Of a stretch of 64,000 bases of DNA, positions 34,746 through 48,353 are shown piece by piece. Made by a program: the position numbers and the translations under genes. Source of the stretch: Alentia gelatinosa (Eukaryota > Annelida > Polychaeta > Phyllodocida > Polynoidae). Below the pieces are notes generated by a model. That model did no database searches, was not told where the DNA came from, and saw only the letters and a program-made list of their open reading frames with translations. Numbering within the stretch: the first letter of the stretch is position 1; each line of letters opens with the position of its first letter. The stretch covers positions 26,775,626-26,839,625 of the forward strand of contig OX465589.1 of assembly GCA_950022655.1 (NCBI GenBank). The letters run 5' to 3'.

Positions 34746-34866
34746 AATGCCATATGGCATTGCGCGGCCGTATCTACGGGAATGCCATATGGCATTGAGC
34801 GGTCGTAACTGCGGGAGTGCCATTTGGCATTGCGCGGTCGTATCTGTGGGAATGCCGTATGGGATT
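34746..34866 (-). repeat. Four subterminal palindromes at 35-bp steps, element 1
   Basis: AATGCCATATGGCATT at 34746 and 34781, AGTGCCATTTGGCATT at 34816 and AATGCCGTATGGGATT at 34851, exactly 35 bp apart. Spacers share GCGCGGTCGTATCT-GGG. The outermost, least perfect one ends 16 bp from the element tip. Likely binding sites for the transposase C-terminal domain, by analogy with the palindromic internal repeat next to the tip in the moth piggyBac left end. Confidence 0.85.
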
Positions 34867-35487
34867 AGGCAGCCGGAAAGGGTTAACCATTATATCATTA
34901 TACCCAATACTCATTCATAGTCATCTGGCCCAATTACACTAAAGGATGACTCAAATAGTCAACCACAGATAGGTTATATGTCTCACCACATAAAAGGGAC
35001 TGCATATAGCTCTCAATTTTCTCATTAATTTCTCTATAACTAACAAATCAATTTCATTACCCAGGAATAGGAAACAATGGCATCAACACTTGAGATGATC
35101 TTACCTGTTGGGGTGCTAGAAAAAGCATTCCAACAGTACACCAACATTTCAAACAGAGACATGAGTTACACAGACGCTGCAAGTAATCTCTTTCAAAATT
35201 AAGTGCTTCTGAATAGCTCAAAAGTATGACATGTAAGACACTCAGTATTGGCTTGAAAACCAGGAATATATCAAAACCTTAAATACCAAACTTAATTTTG
35301 GTAAGAAGCTTGGTTTAGTTGATACTGTCATGTTAGGTATCTTGAAACTGTTTCACCATAATCTATCACAGCATTTGTCAGCAATACCGAACCATTTGAT
35401 TGGATAGATTCTCCAAAAGGTCCTTGGTAGGCTCTGGATTTTTTTTTCATTAGATTTTTCAATTGTGTTGACCATAGGACCCATCTA

Positions 35488-35559
35488 GGGGATGTGGCTC
35501 AGTGGTAGAGCGTTCGCTTTGCATGTGAAAGGCCCCGGGTTCAATCCCCGGCATCTCCA
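35488..35559 (+). tRNA. tRNA-Ala(UGC), consensus copy
   Basis: Identical to the 22257 copy; first complete tRNA after element 1. Confidence 0.95.
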
Positions 35560-36238
35560 GCTGAGGTCCTTTTAAATTGCAATGTGGAACAGATATCACT
35601 TGATGTAACTTGAGAGGACCAGAGCTCCTGAGAACCTTAACCATTATATTATTATACCCAATACTCATTCAGTCATCTGGCCCAATTACACTAAAGGAAG
35701 ACTCAAATAGTCAACCACAGATAGGTTATATGTCTCACCACATAAAAGTGACTGCATATAGCTCTCAATTTATTCATGAAATTATTCTATAACTAGCAGA
35801 CTAATTTCATTACCCAGGAATAGGAAACAATGGTTTCAACACTTGAGATGATCTTACCTGTTGGGCTACTAGAAAAAGCATTCCAACAGTACACCAACAT
35901 TTCAAACAGAGACAGCAGTTACACAGACGCTGCAAGTAATCACTTTTAAAATTTAGTGCTTCTGAAAGGCTCAAAGGTATGAGATACAAGAAACTCAGTA
36001 TTGGCTTAAAAACCAGCAATGTATTAAACCTTAAATACCAAACTTAATTTTGGTAAGAAGCTTGGTTTAGTTGATACTGTCATGTTAGGTATCTTGAAAC
36101 TGTTTGACCATAATCTATCACAGCATTTGTCAGCAATATCAAACCATTTGATTGGATAGATTCTCCAAAAGGCCCTTGGTAAGCTCTGGATTTTGTTTCA
36201 TTAGATTTTTCAATTGTGTTGACCATAGGAACCATCTA

Positions 36239-36310
36239 GGGGATGTGGCTCAGTGGTAGAGCGTTCGCTTTGCATGTGAAAGGCCCCGGGTTCAATCCCC
36301 GGCATCTCCA
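36239..36310 (+). tRNA. tRNA-Ala(UGC), consensus copy
   Basis: Identical to the 22257 copy; the upstream spacer reads GGAACCATCTA rather than GGACCCATCTA. Confidence 0.95.
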
Positions 36311-36991
36311 GCTGAGGTCCTTTTAAGTTGCAATGTTGAACAGATATTACTTGATGTAACTTGAGAGGACCAAAGCTCCTGAGGACCTTAACCATTCTAT
36401 TATTATACCCAATACTCATTCATAGTCAAGAGGCCCAATTACACTAAAAGAAGACTCAAATAGTCAACCACGGATAAGTTATATGTCTCACCACATAAAA
36501 GGGACTGCATATAGCTCTCAATTCTCTCATTAATTTCTCTATAACTAACAAATCAATTTCATTACCCAGGAATAGGAAACAATGGTTTTAACACTTGAGA
36601 TGATCTTATCTGTTGGGCTGCTAGAAAAAGCATTCCAACAGTACACCAACATTTCAAACAGAGACAGCAGTTACACAGACGCTGCAAGTAATCACTTTCA
36701 AAATTAAGTGCTTCTGAATAGCTCAAAAGTATGACATGTAAGACACTCAGTATTGGCTTGAAAACCAGGAATATATCAAAACCTTAAATACCAAACTTGA
36801 TTTTAGTAAGAAGCTTGGTTTAGTTGATACTGTCATGTTAGGTATCTTGAAACTGTTTAACCATAATCTATCACAGCATTTGTCAGCAATATCGAACCAT
36901 TTGATTGGATAGATTCTCCAAAAGGTCCTTGGTAGGCTCTGGAATTTGTTTCATTAGATTTTTCAATTGTGTTGAACATAGGACCCATCTA

Positions 36992-37063
36992 GGGGATGTG
37001 GCTCAGTGGTAGAGCGTTTGCTTTGCATGTGAAAGGCCCCGGGTTCAATCCCCGGCATCTCCA
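36992..37063 (+). tRNA. tRNA-Ala(UGC), U29 variant
   Basis: Anticodon stem is TTTGC/GTGAA, replacing C29:G41 with U29:G41; still paired. Confidence 0.9.
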
Positions 37064-37743
37064 GCTGAGGTCCTTTTAAATTGCAATGTGGAACAGATAT
37101 CACTTGATGTAACTTGAGAGGACCAGAGCTCCTGAGAACCTTAACCATTATATTATTATACTCAATACTCATTCATAGTCATCTAGCCCCATTACACTAA
37201 AGGAAGACTCAAATAGTCAACCACAGATAGGTTATATGTCTCACCACATAAAAGGGACTGCATATAGCTCTCAATTTTCTCATTTATTTCTCTATAAGTA
37301 ACAAATCAATTTCAATACCCAGGAATAGGAAACAATGGTTTCAACACTTGAGATGATCTTACCTGTTGGGCTGCTAGAAAAAGCATTCCAACAGTACACC
37401 AACATTTCAAACAGAGACAGCAGTTACACAGACGCTGCAAGTAATCACTTTCAGAATTTAGTGCTTCTGAAAGGCTCAAAGGTATGAGATGCAAGAAACT
37501 CAGTATTGGCTTGAAAACCAGCAATGTATCAAAACCTTAAATACCAAACTTAATTTTGGTAAGAAGCTTGGTTTAGTTGATACTGTCATGTTAGGTATCT
37601 TGAAACTGGTTGACCATAATCTATCACAGCATTTGTCAGCAATATCGAACCATTTGATTGGATAGATTCTCCAAAAGGCCCTTGGTAAGCTCTGGAATTT
37701 GTTTCATTAGATTTTCAATTGTGTTGACCATAGGACCCATCTA

Positions 37744-37815
37744 GGGGATGTGGCTCAGTGGTAGAGCGTTCGCTTTGCATGTGAAAGGCCCCGGGTTCAA
37801 TCCCCGGCATCTCCA
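37744..37815 (+). tRNA. tRNA-Ala(UGC), consensus copy
   Basis: Identical to the 22257 copy; GTTGAACAG spacer subtype. Confidence 0.95.
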
Positions 37816-38496
37816 GCTGAGGTCCTTTTAAGTTGCAATGTTGAACAGATATCACTTGATGTAACTTGAGAGAACCAGAGCTCCTGAGGACCTTAACCAT
37901 TCTATTATTATACCCAATATTCATTCATAGTCAAGAGGCCCAATTACACTAAAGGAAGACTCAAATAGTCAACCACCGATAAGTTATATGTCTCACCACA
38001 TAAAAGTGACTGCATATAGCTCTCAATTTATTCATGAAATTATTCTATAACTAGCAGATCAATTTCATTACCCAGGAATAGGAAACAATGGTTATAACAC
38101 TTGAGATGATCTTACCTGTTGGGCTGCTAGAAAAAGCATTCCAACAGTACACCAACATTTCAAACAGAGACAGCAGTTACACAGACGCTGCAAGTAATCA
38201 CTTTCAGAATTTAGTGCTTCTGAAAGGCTCAAAGGTATGAGATGCAAGAAACTCAGTATTGGCTTGAAAACCAGCAATGTATCAAAACCTTAAATACCAA
38301 ACTTAATTTTGGTAAGAAGCTTGGTTTAGTTGATACTGTCATGTTAGGTATCTTGAAACTGGTTGACCATAATCTATCACAGCATTTGTCAGCAATATCG
38401 AACCATTTGATTGGATAGATTCTCCAAAAGGCCCTTGGTAAGCTCTGGAATTTGTTTCATTAGATTTTCAATTGTGTTGACCATAGGACCCATCTA

Positions 38497-38568
38497 GGGG
38501 ATGTGGCTCAGTGGTAGAGCGTTCGCTTTGCATGTGAAAGGCCCCGGGTTCAATCCCCGGCATCTCCA
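38497..38568 (+). tRNA. tRNA-Ala(UGC), consensus copy
   Basis: Identical to the 22257 copy; its unit is almost the same as the preceding one. Confidence 0.95.
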
Positions 38569-39249
38569 GCTGAGGTCCTTTTAAGTTGCAATGTTGAACA
38601 GATATCACTTGATGTAACTTGAGAGAACCAGAGCTCCTGAGGACCTTAACCATTCTATTATTATACCCAATATTCATTCATAGTCAAGAGGCCCAATTAC
38701 ACTAAAGGAAGACTCAAATAGTCAACCACCGATAAGTTATATGTCTCACCACATAAAAGTGACTGCATATAGCTCTCAATTTATTCATGAAATTATTCTA
38801 TAACTAGCAGATCAATTTCATTACCCAGGAATAGGAAACAATGGTTATAACACTTGAGATGATCTTACCTGTTGGGCTGCTAGAAAAAGCATTCCAACAG
38901 TACACCAACATTTCAAACAGAGACAGCAGTTACACAGACGCTGCAAGTAATCACTTTCAGAATTTAGTGCTTCTGAAAGGCTCAAAGGTATGAGATGCAA
39001 GAAACTCAGTATTGGCTTGAAAACCAGCAATGTATCAAAACCTTAAATACCAAACTTAATTTTGGTAAGAAGCTTGGTTTAGTTGATACTGTCATGTTAG
39101 GTATCTTGAAACTGGTTGACCATAATCTATCACAGCATTTGTCAGCAATATCGAACCATTTGATTGGATAGATTCTCCAAAAGGCCCTTGGTAAGCTCTG
39201 GATTTTGTTTCATTAGATTTTCAATTGTGTTGACCATAGGACCCATCTA

Positions 39250-39321
39250 GGGGATGTGGCTCAGTGGTAGAGCGTTAGCTTTGCATGTGAAAGGCCCCAG
39301 GTTCAATCCCCGGCATCTCCA
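39250..39321 (+). tRNA. tRNA-Ala(UGC), weakened double variant
   Basis: Anticodon stem TTAGC creates an A29-G41 mismatch, and the T stem CCAGG/CCCGG an A-C mismatch that also alters the B box. Possibly non-functional. The same pair of changes recurs at 48282. Confidence 0.7.
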
Positions 39322-40001
39322 GTTGAGGTGCTTTTAAATTGCAATGTTGAACAGATATCACTTGATGTAACTTGAGAGGACCAGAGCTCCTGAGGACCTT
39401 AACCATTCTATTATTATACCCAATATTCATTCATAGTCAAGAGCCCAATTACACTAAAGAAGACTCAAATAGTCAACCACAGATAAGTTATATGTCTCAC
39501 CACATAAAAGTGACTGCATATAGCTCTCAATTTATTCATGAAATTATTCTATAACTAGCAGATCAATTTCATTACCCAGGAATAGGAAACAATGGTTTCA
39601 ACACTTGAGATGATCTTACCTGTTGGGCTACTAGAAAAAGCATTCCAACAGTACACCAACATTTCAAACAGAGACAGCAGTTACACAGACGCTGCAAGTA
39701 ATCACTTTTAAAATTTAGTGCTTCTGAAAGGCTCAAAGGTATGAGATACAAGAAACTCAGTATTGACTTGAGAACCAGCAATGTATTAAAACCTTAAATA
39801 CCAAACTTAATTTTGGTAAGAAGCTTGGTTTAGTTGATACTGTCATGTTAGGTATCTTGAAACTGTTTGACCATAATCTATCACAGCATTTGTCAGCAAT
39901 ATCAAACCATTTGATTGGATAGATTCTCCAAAAGGCCCTTGGTAAGCTCTGGATTTTGTTTCATTAGATTTTTCAATTGTGTTGACCATAGGACCCATCT
40001 A

Positions 40002-40073
40002 GGGGATGTGGCTCAGTGGTAGAGCGTTCGCTTTGCATGTGAAAGGCCCCGGGTTCAATCCCCGGCATCTCCA
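40002..40073 (+). tRNA. tRNA-Ala(UGC), consensus copy
   Basis: Identical to the 22257 copy. Confidence 0.95.
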
Positions 40074-40754
40074 GCTGAGGTCCTTTTAAATTGCAATGTG
40101 GAACAGATATCACTTGATGTAACTTGAGAGGACCAGAGCTCCTGAGAACCTTAACCATTAAATTATTATACCCAATACTCATTCATAGTCATCTGGCCCA
40201 ATTACACTAAAGGAAGACTCAAATAGTCAACCACAGATAGGTTATATGTCTCACCACATAAAAGTGACTGCATATAGCTCTCAATTTTCTCATTAATTTC
40301 TCTATAAGTAACAAATCAATTTCATTACCCAGGAATAGGAAACAATGATTTCAACACTTGAGATGATCTTACCTGTTGGGCTGCTAGAAAAAGCATTCCA
40401 ACAGTACACCAACATTTCAAACAGAGACAGCAGTTACACAGACGCTGCAAGTAATCACTTTTAAAATTTAGTGCTTCTGAAAGGCTCAAAGGTATGAGAT
40501 ACAAGAAACTCAGTATTGAATTGAGAACCAGCAATGTATTAAAACCTTAAATACCAAACTTAATTTTGGTAAGAAGCTTGGTTTAGTTGATACTGTCATG
40601 TTAGGTATCTTGAAACTGTTTGACCATAATCTATCACAGCATTTGTCAGCAATATCAAACCATTTGATTGGATAGATTCTCCAAAAGGCCCTTGGTAAGC
40701 TCTGGATTTTGTTTCATTAGATTTTTCAATTGTGTTGACCATAGGACCCATCTA

Positions 40755-40826
40755 GGGGATGTGGCTCAGTGGTAGAGCGTTCGCTTTGCATGTGAAAGGC
40801 CCCGGGTTCAATCCCCGGCATCTCCA
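40755..40826 (+). tRNA. tRNA-Ala(UGC), consensus copy
   Basis: Identical to the 22257 copy. Confidence 0.95.
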
Positions 40827-41507
40827 GCTGAGGTCCTTTTAAATTGCAATGTGGAACAGATATCACTTGATGTAACTTGAGAGGACCAGAGCTCCTGAGA
40901 ACCTTAACCATTATATTATTATACCCAATACTCATTCATAGTCATCTGGCCCAATTACACTAAAGGAAGACTCAAATAGTCAACCACAGATAGGTTATAT
41001 GTCTCACCACATAAAAGTGACTGCATATAGCTCTCAATTTTCTCATTTATTTCTCTATAAGTAACAAATCAATTTCATTACCCAGGAATAGGAAACAATG
41101 ATTTCAACACTTGAGATGATCTTATCTGTTGGGCTGCTAGAAAAAGCATTCCAACAGTACACCAACATTTCAAACAGAGACAGCAGTTACACAGACGCTG
41201 CAAGTAATCACTTTTAAAATTTAGTGCTTCTGAAAGGCTCAAAGGTATGAGATACAAGAAACTCAGTATTGACTTGAGAACCAGCAATGTATTAACACCT
41301 TAAATACCAAACTTAATTTTGGTAAGAAGCTTGGTTTAGTTGATACTGTCATGTTAGGTATCTTGAAACTGTTTGACCATAATCTATCACAGCATTTGTC
41401 AGCAATATCAAACCATTTGATTGGATAGATTCTCCAAAAGGCCCTTGGTAAGCTCTGGATTTTGTTTCATTAGATTTTTCAATTGTGTTGACCATAGGAC
41501 CCATCTA

Positions 41508-41579
41508 GGGGATGTGGCTCAGTGGTAGAGCGTTCGCTTTGCATGTGAAAGCCCCCGGGTTCAATCCCCGGCATCTCCA
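41508..41579 (+). tRNA. tRNA-Ala(UGC), variable-loop variant
   Basis: Variable loop AGCCC instead of AGGCC; stems unchanged. Confidence 0.9.
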
Positions 41580-42259
41580 GCTGAGGTCCTTTTAAATTGC
41601 AATGTGGAACAGATATCACTTGATGTAACTTGAGAGGACCAGAGCTCCTGAGAACCTTAACCATTATATTATTATACTCAATACTCATTCATAGTCAAGA
41701 GGCCCAATTACACTAAAAGAAGACTCAAATAGTCAACCACGGATAAGTTATATGTCTCACCACATAAAAGGGACTGCATATAGCTCTCAATTTTCTCATT
41801 AATTTCTCTATAAGTAACAAATCAATTTCATTACCCAGGAATAGGAAACAATGGTTTCAACACTTGAGATGATCTTACCTGTTGGGCTGCTAGAAAAAGC
41901 ATTCCAACAGTACACCAACATTTCAAACAGAGACAGCAGTTACACAGACGCTGCAAGTAATCACTTTCAGAATTTAGTGCTTCTGAATAGCTCAAAAGTA
42001 TGACATGTAAGACACTCAGTATCGGCTTGAAAACCAGGAATATATCAAAACCTTAAATACCAAACTTGATTTTAGTAAGAAGCTTGGTTTAGTTGATACT
42101 GTCATGTTAGGTATCTTGAAACTGTTTGACCATAATCTATCACAGCATTTGTCAGCAATATCGAACCATTTGATTGGATAGATTCTCCAAAAGGCCCTTG
42201 GTAAGCTTTGGAATTTGTTTCATTAGATTTTCAATTGTGTTGACCGTAGGACCCATCTA

Positions 42260-42330
42260 GGGGATTGGCTCAGTGGTAGAGCGTTCGCTTTGCATGTGAA
42301 AGGCCCCGGGTTCAATCCCCGGCATCTCCA
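42260..42330 (+). tRNA. tRNA-Ala(UGC), 71-nt copy lacking a base at the acceptor/D junction
   Basis: Reads GGGGATTGGCTC where others read GGGGATGTGGCTC, so either G7 or U8 is missing. Loss of the universal U8 or the last acceptor pair would probably impair folding. Confidence 0.65.
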
Positions 42331-43011
42331 GCTGAGGTCCTTTTAAGTTGCAATGTTGAAAAGATATCACTTGATGTAACTTGAGAGAACCAGAGCTCCT
42401 GAGGACCTTAACCATTCTATTATTATACCCAATATTCATTCATAGTCAAGAGGCCCAATTACACTAAAGGAAGACTCAAATAGTCAACCACCGATAAGTT
42501 ATATGTCTCACCACATAAAAGTGACTGCATATAGCTCTCAATTTATTCATGAAATTATTCTATAACTAGCAGATCAATTTCATTACCCAGGAATAGGAAA
42601 CAATGGTTATAACACTTGAGATGATCTTACCTGTTGGGCTGCTAGAAAAAGCATTCCAACAGTACACCAACATTTCAAACAGACACAGCAGTTACACAGA
42701 CGCTGCAAGTAATCACTTTCAGAATTTAGTGCTTCTGAAAGGCTCAAAGGTATGAGATGCAAGAAACTCAGTATTGGCTTGAAAACCAGCAATGTATCAA
42801 AACCTTAAATACCAAACTTAATTTTGGTAAGAAGCTTGGTTTAGTTGATACTGTCATGTTAGGTATCTTGAAACTGGTTGACCATAATCTATCACAGCAT
42901 TTGTCAGCAATATCAAACCATTTGATTGGATAGATTCTCCAAAAGGCCCTTGGTAAGCTCTGGAATTTGTTTCATTAGATTTTCAATTGTGTTGACCATA
43001 GGACCCATCTA

Positions 43012-43083
43012 GGGGATGTGGCTCAGTGGTAGAGCGTTCGCTTTGCATGTGAAAGGCCCCGGGTTCAATCCCCGGCATCTCCA
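43012..43083 (+). tRNA. tRNA-Ala(UGC), consensus copy
   Basis: Identical to the 22257 copy; the downstream spacer has GCTGTGG for GCTGAGG, with the terminator kept. Confidence 0.95.
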
Positions 43084-43764
43084 GCTGTGGTCCTTTTAAA
43101 TTGCAATGTGGAACAGATATTACTTGATGTAACTTGAGAGGACCAAAGCTCCTGAGGACCTTAACCATTCTATTATTATACCCAATACTCATTCATAGTC
43201 AAGAGGCCCAATTACACTAAAAGAAGACTCAAATAGTCAACCACGGATAAGTTATATGTCTCACCACATAAAAGGGACTGCATATAGCTCTCAATTTTCT
43301 CATTAATTTCTCTATAACTAACAAATCAATTTCATTACCCAGGAATAGGAAACAATGGTTTTAACACTTGAGATGATCTTATCTGTTGGGCTGCTAGAAA
43401 AAGCATTCCAACAGTACACCAACATTTCAAACAGAGACAGCAGTTACACAGACGCTGCAAGTAATCACTTTCAAAATTAAGTGCTTCTGAATAGCTCAAA
43501 AGTATGACATGAAAGACACTCAGTATTGGCTTGAAAACCAGGAATATATCAAAACCTTAAATACCAAACTTGATTTTAGTAAGAAGCTTGGTTTAGTTGA
43601 TACTGTCATGTTAGGTATCTTGAAACTGTTTAACCATAATCTATCACAGCATTTGTCAGCAATATCGAACCATTTGATTGGATAGATTCTCCAAAAGGTC
43701 CTTGGTAGGCTCTGGAATTTGTTTCATTAGATTTTTCAATTGTGTTGAACATAGGACCCATCTA

Positions 43765-43836
43765 GGGGATGTGGCTCAGTGGTAGAGCGTTTGCTTTGCA
43801 TGTGAAAGGCCCCGGGTTCAATCCCCGGCATCTCCA
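43765..43836 (+). tRNA. tRNA-Ala(UGC), U29 variant
   Basis: Same U29:G41 change as 36992, nine units earlier in the array. Confidence 0.9.
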
Positions 43837-44516
43837 GCTGAGGTCCTTTTAAATTGCAATGTGGAACAGATATCACTTGATGTAACTTGAGAGGACCAGA
43901 GCTCCTGAGAACCTTAACCATTATATTATTATACTCAATACTCATTCATAGTCATCTAGCCCCATTACACTAAAGGAAGACTCAAATAGTCAACCACAGA
44001 TAGGTTATATGTCTCACCACATAAAAGTGACTGCATATAGCTCTCAATTTTCTCATTTATTTCTCTATAAGTAACAAATCAATTTCATTACCCAGGAATA
44101 GGAAACAATGGTTTCAACACTTGAGATGATCTTACCTGTTGGGCTGCTAGAAAAAGCATTCCAACAGTACACCAACATTTCAAACAGAGACAGCAGTTAC
44201 ACAGACGCTGCAAGTAAACACTTTCAGAATTTAGTGCTTCTGAAAGGCTCAAAGGTATGAGATGCAAGAAACTCAGTATTGGCTTGAAAACCAGCAATGT
44301 ATCAAAACCTTAAATACCAAACTTAATTTTGGTAAGAAGCTTGGTTTAGTTGATACTGTCATGTTAGGTATCTTGAAACTGGTTGACCATAATCTATCAC
44401 AGCATTTGTCAGCAATATCGAACCATTTGATTGGATAGATTCTCCAAAAGGCCCTTGGTAAGCTCTGTAATTTGTTTCATTAGATTTTCAATTGTGTTGA
44501 CCATAGGACCCATCTA

Positions 44517-44588
44517 GGGGATGTGGCTCAGTGGTAGAGCGTTCGCTTTGCATGTGAAAGGCCCCGGGTTCAATCCCCGGCATCTCCA
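44517..44588 (+). tRNA. tRNA-Ala(UGC), consensus copy
   Basis: Identical to the 22257 copy. Confidence 0.95.
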
Positions 44589-45269
44589 GCTGAGGTCCTT
44601 TTAAGTTGCAATGTTGAACAGATATCACTTGATGTAACTTGAGAGAACCAGAGCTCCTGAGGACCTTAACCATTCTATTATTATACCCAATATTCATTCA
44701 TAGTCAAGAGGCCCAATTACACTAAAGGAAGACTCAAATAGTCAACCACCGATAAGTTATATGTCTCACCACATAAAAGTGACTGCATATAGCTCTCAAT
44801 TTATTCATGAAATTATTCTATAACTAGCAGATCAATTTCATTACCCAGGAATAGGAAACAATGGTTATAACACTTGAGATGATCTTACCTGTTGGGCTGC
44901 TAGAAAAAGCATTCCAACAGTACACCAACATTTCAAACAGAGACAGCAGTTACACAGACGCTGCAAGTAATCACTTTCAGAATTTAGTGCTTCTGAAAGG
45001 CTCAAAGGTATGAGATGCAAGAAACTCAGTATTGGCTTGAAAACCAGCAATGTATCAAAACCTTAAATACCAAACTTAATTTTGGTAAGAAGCTTGGTTT
45101 AGTTGATACTGTCATGTTAGGTATCTTGAAACTGGTTGACCATAATCTATCACAGCATTTGTCAGCAATATCGAACCATTTGATTGGATAGATTCTCCAA
45201 AAGGCCCTTGGTAAGCTCTGGAATTTGTTTCATTAGATTTTCAATTGTGTTGACCATAGGACCCATCTA

Positions 45270-45341
45270 GGGGATGTGGCTCAGTGGTAGAGCGTTCGCT
45301 TTGCATGTGAAAGGCCCCGGGTTCAATCCCCGGCATCTCCA
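45270..45341 (+). tRNA. tRNA-Ala(UGC), consensus copy
   Basis: Identical to the 22257 copy. Confidence 0.95.
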
Positions 45342-46022
45342 GCTGAGGTCCTTTTAAGTTGCAATGTTGAACAGATATCACTTGATGTAACTTGAGAGAA
45401 CCAGAGCTCCTGAGGACCTTAACCATTCTATTATTATACCCAATATTCATTCATAGTCAAGAGGCCCAATTACACTAAAGGAAGACTCAAATAGTCAACC
45501 ACCGATAAGTTATATGTCTCACCACATAAAAGTGACTGCATATAGCTCTCAATTTATTCATGAAATTATTCTATAACTAGCAGATCAATTTCATTACCCA
45601 GGAATAGGAAACAATGGTTATAACACTTGAGATGATCTTACCTGTTGGGCTGCTAGAAAAAGCATTCCAACAGTACACCAACATTTCAAACAGAGACAGC
45701 AGTTACACAGACGCTGCAAGTAATCACTTTCAGAATTTAGTGCTTCTGAAAGGCTCAAAGGTATGAGATGCAAGAAACTCAGTATTGGCTTGAAAACCAG
45801 CAATGTATCAAAACCTTAAATACCAAACTTAATTTTGGTAAGAAGCTTGGTTTAGTTGATACTGTCATGTTAGGTATCTTGAAACTGGTTGACCATAATC
45901 TATCACAGCATTTGTCAGCAATATCGAACCATTTGATTGGATAGATTCTCCAAAAGGCCCTTGGTAAGCTCTGGAATTTGTTTCATTAGATTTTCAATTG
46001 TGTTGACCATAGGACCCATCTA

Positions 46023-46094
46023 GGGGATGTGGCTCAGTGGTAGAGCGTTCGCTTTGCATGTGAAAGGCCCCGGGTTCAATCCCCGGCATCTCCA
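46023..46094 (+). tRNA. tRNA-Ala(UGC), consensus copy
   Basis: Identical to the 22257 copy. Confidence 0.95.
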
Positions 46095-46775
46095 GCTGAG
46101 GTCCTTTTAAGTTGCAATGTTGAACAGATATCACTTGATGTAACTTGAGAGAACCAGAGCTCCTGAGGACCTTAACCATTCTATTATTATACCCAATATT
46201 CATTCATAGTCAAGAGGCCCAATTACACTAAAGGAAGACTCAAATAGTCAACCACCGATAAGTTATATGTCTCACCACATAAAAGTGACTGCATATAGCT
46301 CTCAATTTATTCATGAAATTATTCTATAACTAGCAGATCAATTTCATTACCCAGGAATAGGAAACAATGGTTATAACACTTGAGATGATCTTACCTGTTG
46401 GGCTGCTAGAAAAAGCATTCCAACAGTACACCAACATTTCAAACAGAGACAGCAGTTACACAGACGCTGCAAGTAATCACTTTCAGAATTTAGTGCTTCT
46501 GAAAGGCTCAAAGGTATGAGATGCAAGAAACTCAGTATTGGCTTGAAAACCAGCAATGTATCAAAACCTTAAATACCAAACTTAATTTTGGTAAGAAGCT
46601 TGGTTTAGTTGATACTGTCATGTTAGGTATCTTGAAACTGGTTGACCATAATCTATCACAGCATTTGTCAGCAATATCGAACCATTTGATTGGATAGATT
46701 CTCCAAAAGGCCCTTGGTAAGCTCTGGATTTTGTTTCATTAGATTTTCAATTGTGTTGACCATAGGACCCATCTA

Positions 46776-46847
46776 GGGGATGTGGCTCAGTGGTAGAGCG
46801 TTCGCTTTGCATGTGAAAGGCCCCAGGTTCAATCCCCGGCATCTCCA
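46776..46847 (+). tRNA. tRNA-Ala(UGC), T-stem variant
   Basis: T stem CCAGG/CCCGG has one A-C mismatch; the anticodon arm is consensus, unlike 39250 and 48282, which share the T-stem change. Confidence 0.75.
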
Positions 46848-47528
46848 GTTGAGGTACTTTTAAATTGCAATGTTGAACAGATATCACTTGATGTAACTTG
46901 AGAGGACCAGAGCTCCTGAGGACCTTAACCATTCTATTATTATACCCAATATTCATTCATAGTCAAGAGGCCCAATTACACTAAAGGAAGACTCAAATAG
47001 TCAACCACAGATAAGTTATATGTCTCACCACATAAAAGTGACTGCATATAGCTCTCAATTTATTCATGAAATTATTCTATAACTAGCAGATCAATTTCAT
47101 TACCCAGGAATAGGAAACAATGGTTATAACACTTGAGATGATCTTACCTGTTGGGCTGCTAGAAAAAGCATTCCAACAGTACACCAACATTTCAAACAGA
47201 GACAGCAGTTACACAGACGCTGCAAGTAATCACTTTCAGAATTTAGTGCTTCTGAAAGGCTCAAAGGTATGAGATGCAAGAAACTCAGTATTGGCTTGAA
47301 AACCAGCAATGTATCAAAACCTTAAATACCAAACTTAATTTTGGTAAGAAGCTTGGTTTAGTTGATACTGTCATGTTAGGTATCTTGAAACTGGTTGACC
47401 ATAATCTATCACAGCATTTGTCAGCAATATCGAACCATTTGATTGGATAGATTCTCCAAAAGGCCCTTGGTAAGCTCTGGAATTTGTTTCATTAGATTTT
47501 CAATTGTGTTGACCATAGGACCCATCTA

Positions 47529-47600
47529 GGGGATGTGGCTCAGTGGTAGAGCGTTCGCTTTGCATGTGAAAGGCCCCGGGTTCAATCCCCGGCATCTCCA
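47529..47600 (+). tRNA. tRNA-Ala(UGC), consensus copy
   Basis: Identical to the 22257 copy. Confidence 0.95.
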
Positions 47601-48281
47601 GCTGAGGTCCTTTTAAGTTGCAATGTTGAACAGATATCACTTGATGTAACTTGAGAGAACCAGAGCTCCTGAGGACCTTAACCATTCTATTATTATACCC
47701 AATATTCATTCATAGTCAAGAGGCCCAATTACACTAAAGGAAGACTCAAATAGTCAACCACCGATAAGTTATATGTCTCACCACATAAAAGTGACTGCAT
47801 ATAGCTCTCAATTTATTCATGAAATTATTCTATAACTAGCAGATCAATTTCATTACCCAGGAATAGGAAACAATGGTTATAACACTTGAGATGATCTTAC
47901 CTGTTGGGCTGCTAGAAAAAGCATTCCAACAGTACACCAACATTTCAAACAGAGACAGCAGTTACACAGACGCTGCAAGTAATCACTTTCAGAATTTAGT
48001 GCTTCTGAAAGGCTCAAAGGTATGAGATGCAAGAAACTCAGTATTGGCTTGAAAACCAGCAATGTATCAAAACCTTAAATACCAAACTTAATTTTGGTAA
48101 GAAGCTTGGTTTAGTTGATACTGTCATGTTAGGTATCTTGAAACTGGTTGACCATAATCTATCACAGCATTTGTCAGCAATATCGAACCATTTGATTGGA
48201 TAGATTCTCCAAAAGGCCCTTGGTAAGCTCTGGATTTTGTTTCATTAGATTTTCAATTGTGTTGACCATAGGACCCATCTA

Positions 48282-48353
48282 GGGGATGTGGCTCAGTGGT
48301 AGAGCGTTAGCTTTGCATGTGAAAGGCCCCAGGTTCAATCCCCGGCATCTCCA
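48282..48353 (+). tRNA. tRNA-Ala(UGC), weakened double variant
   Basis: Carries both mismatches described at 39250 (A29-G41 and the T-stem A-C). Confidence 0.7.

Larger units (their letters stand above)
25517..34882 (-). mobile_element. Element 1: 9,366-bp piggyBac-superfamily transposon with satellite cargo
   Basis: TTAA flanks it at 25513-25516 and 34883-34886. Uninterrupted array units carry one TTAA at the homologous place (AACC-TTAA-CCATT), so this is a clean TTAA duplication. Tips read CCCTTTAG at the left and, on the other strand, CCCTTTCC at the right. The transposase gene occupies the right 2 kb on the minus strand. The remaining 6.8 kb is non-coding: a terminal zone, a 900-bp single-copy segment and three tandem-repeat zones. 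Typical piggyBac elements are 2-3 kb. Internal order mirrors element 2. With a full transposase and both ends present it may be autonomous; activity cannot be judged from sequence. Confidence 0.93.
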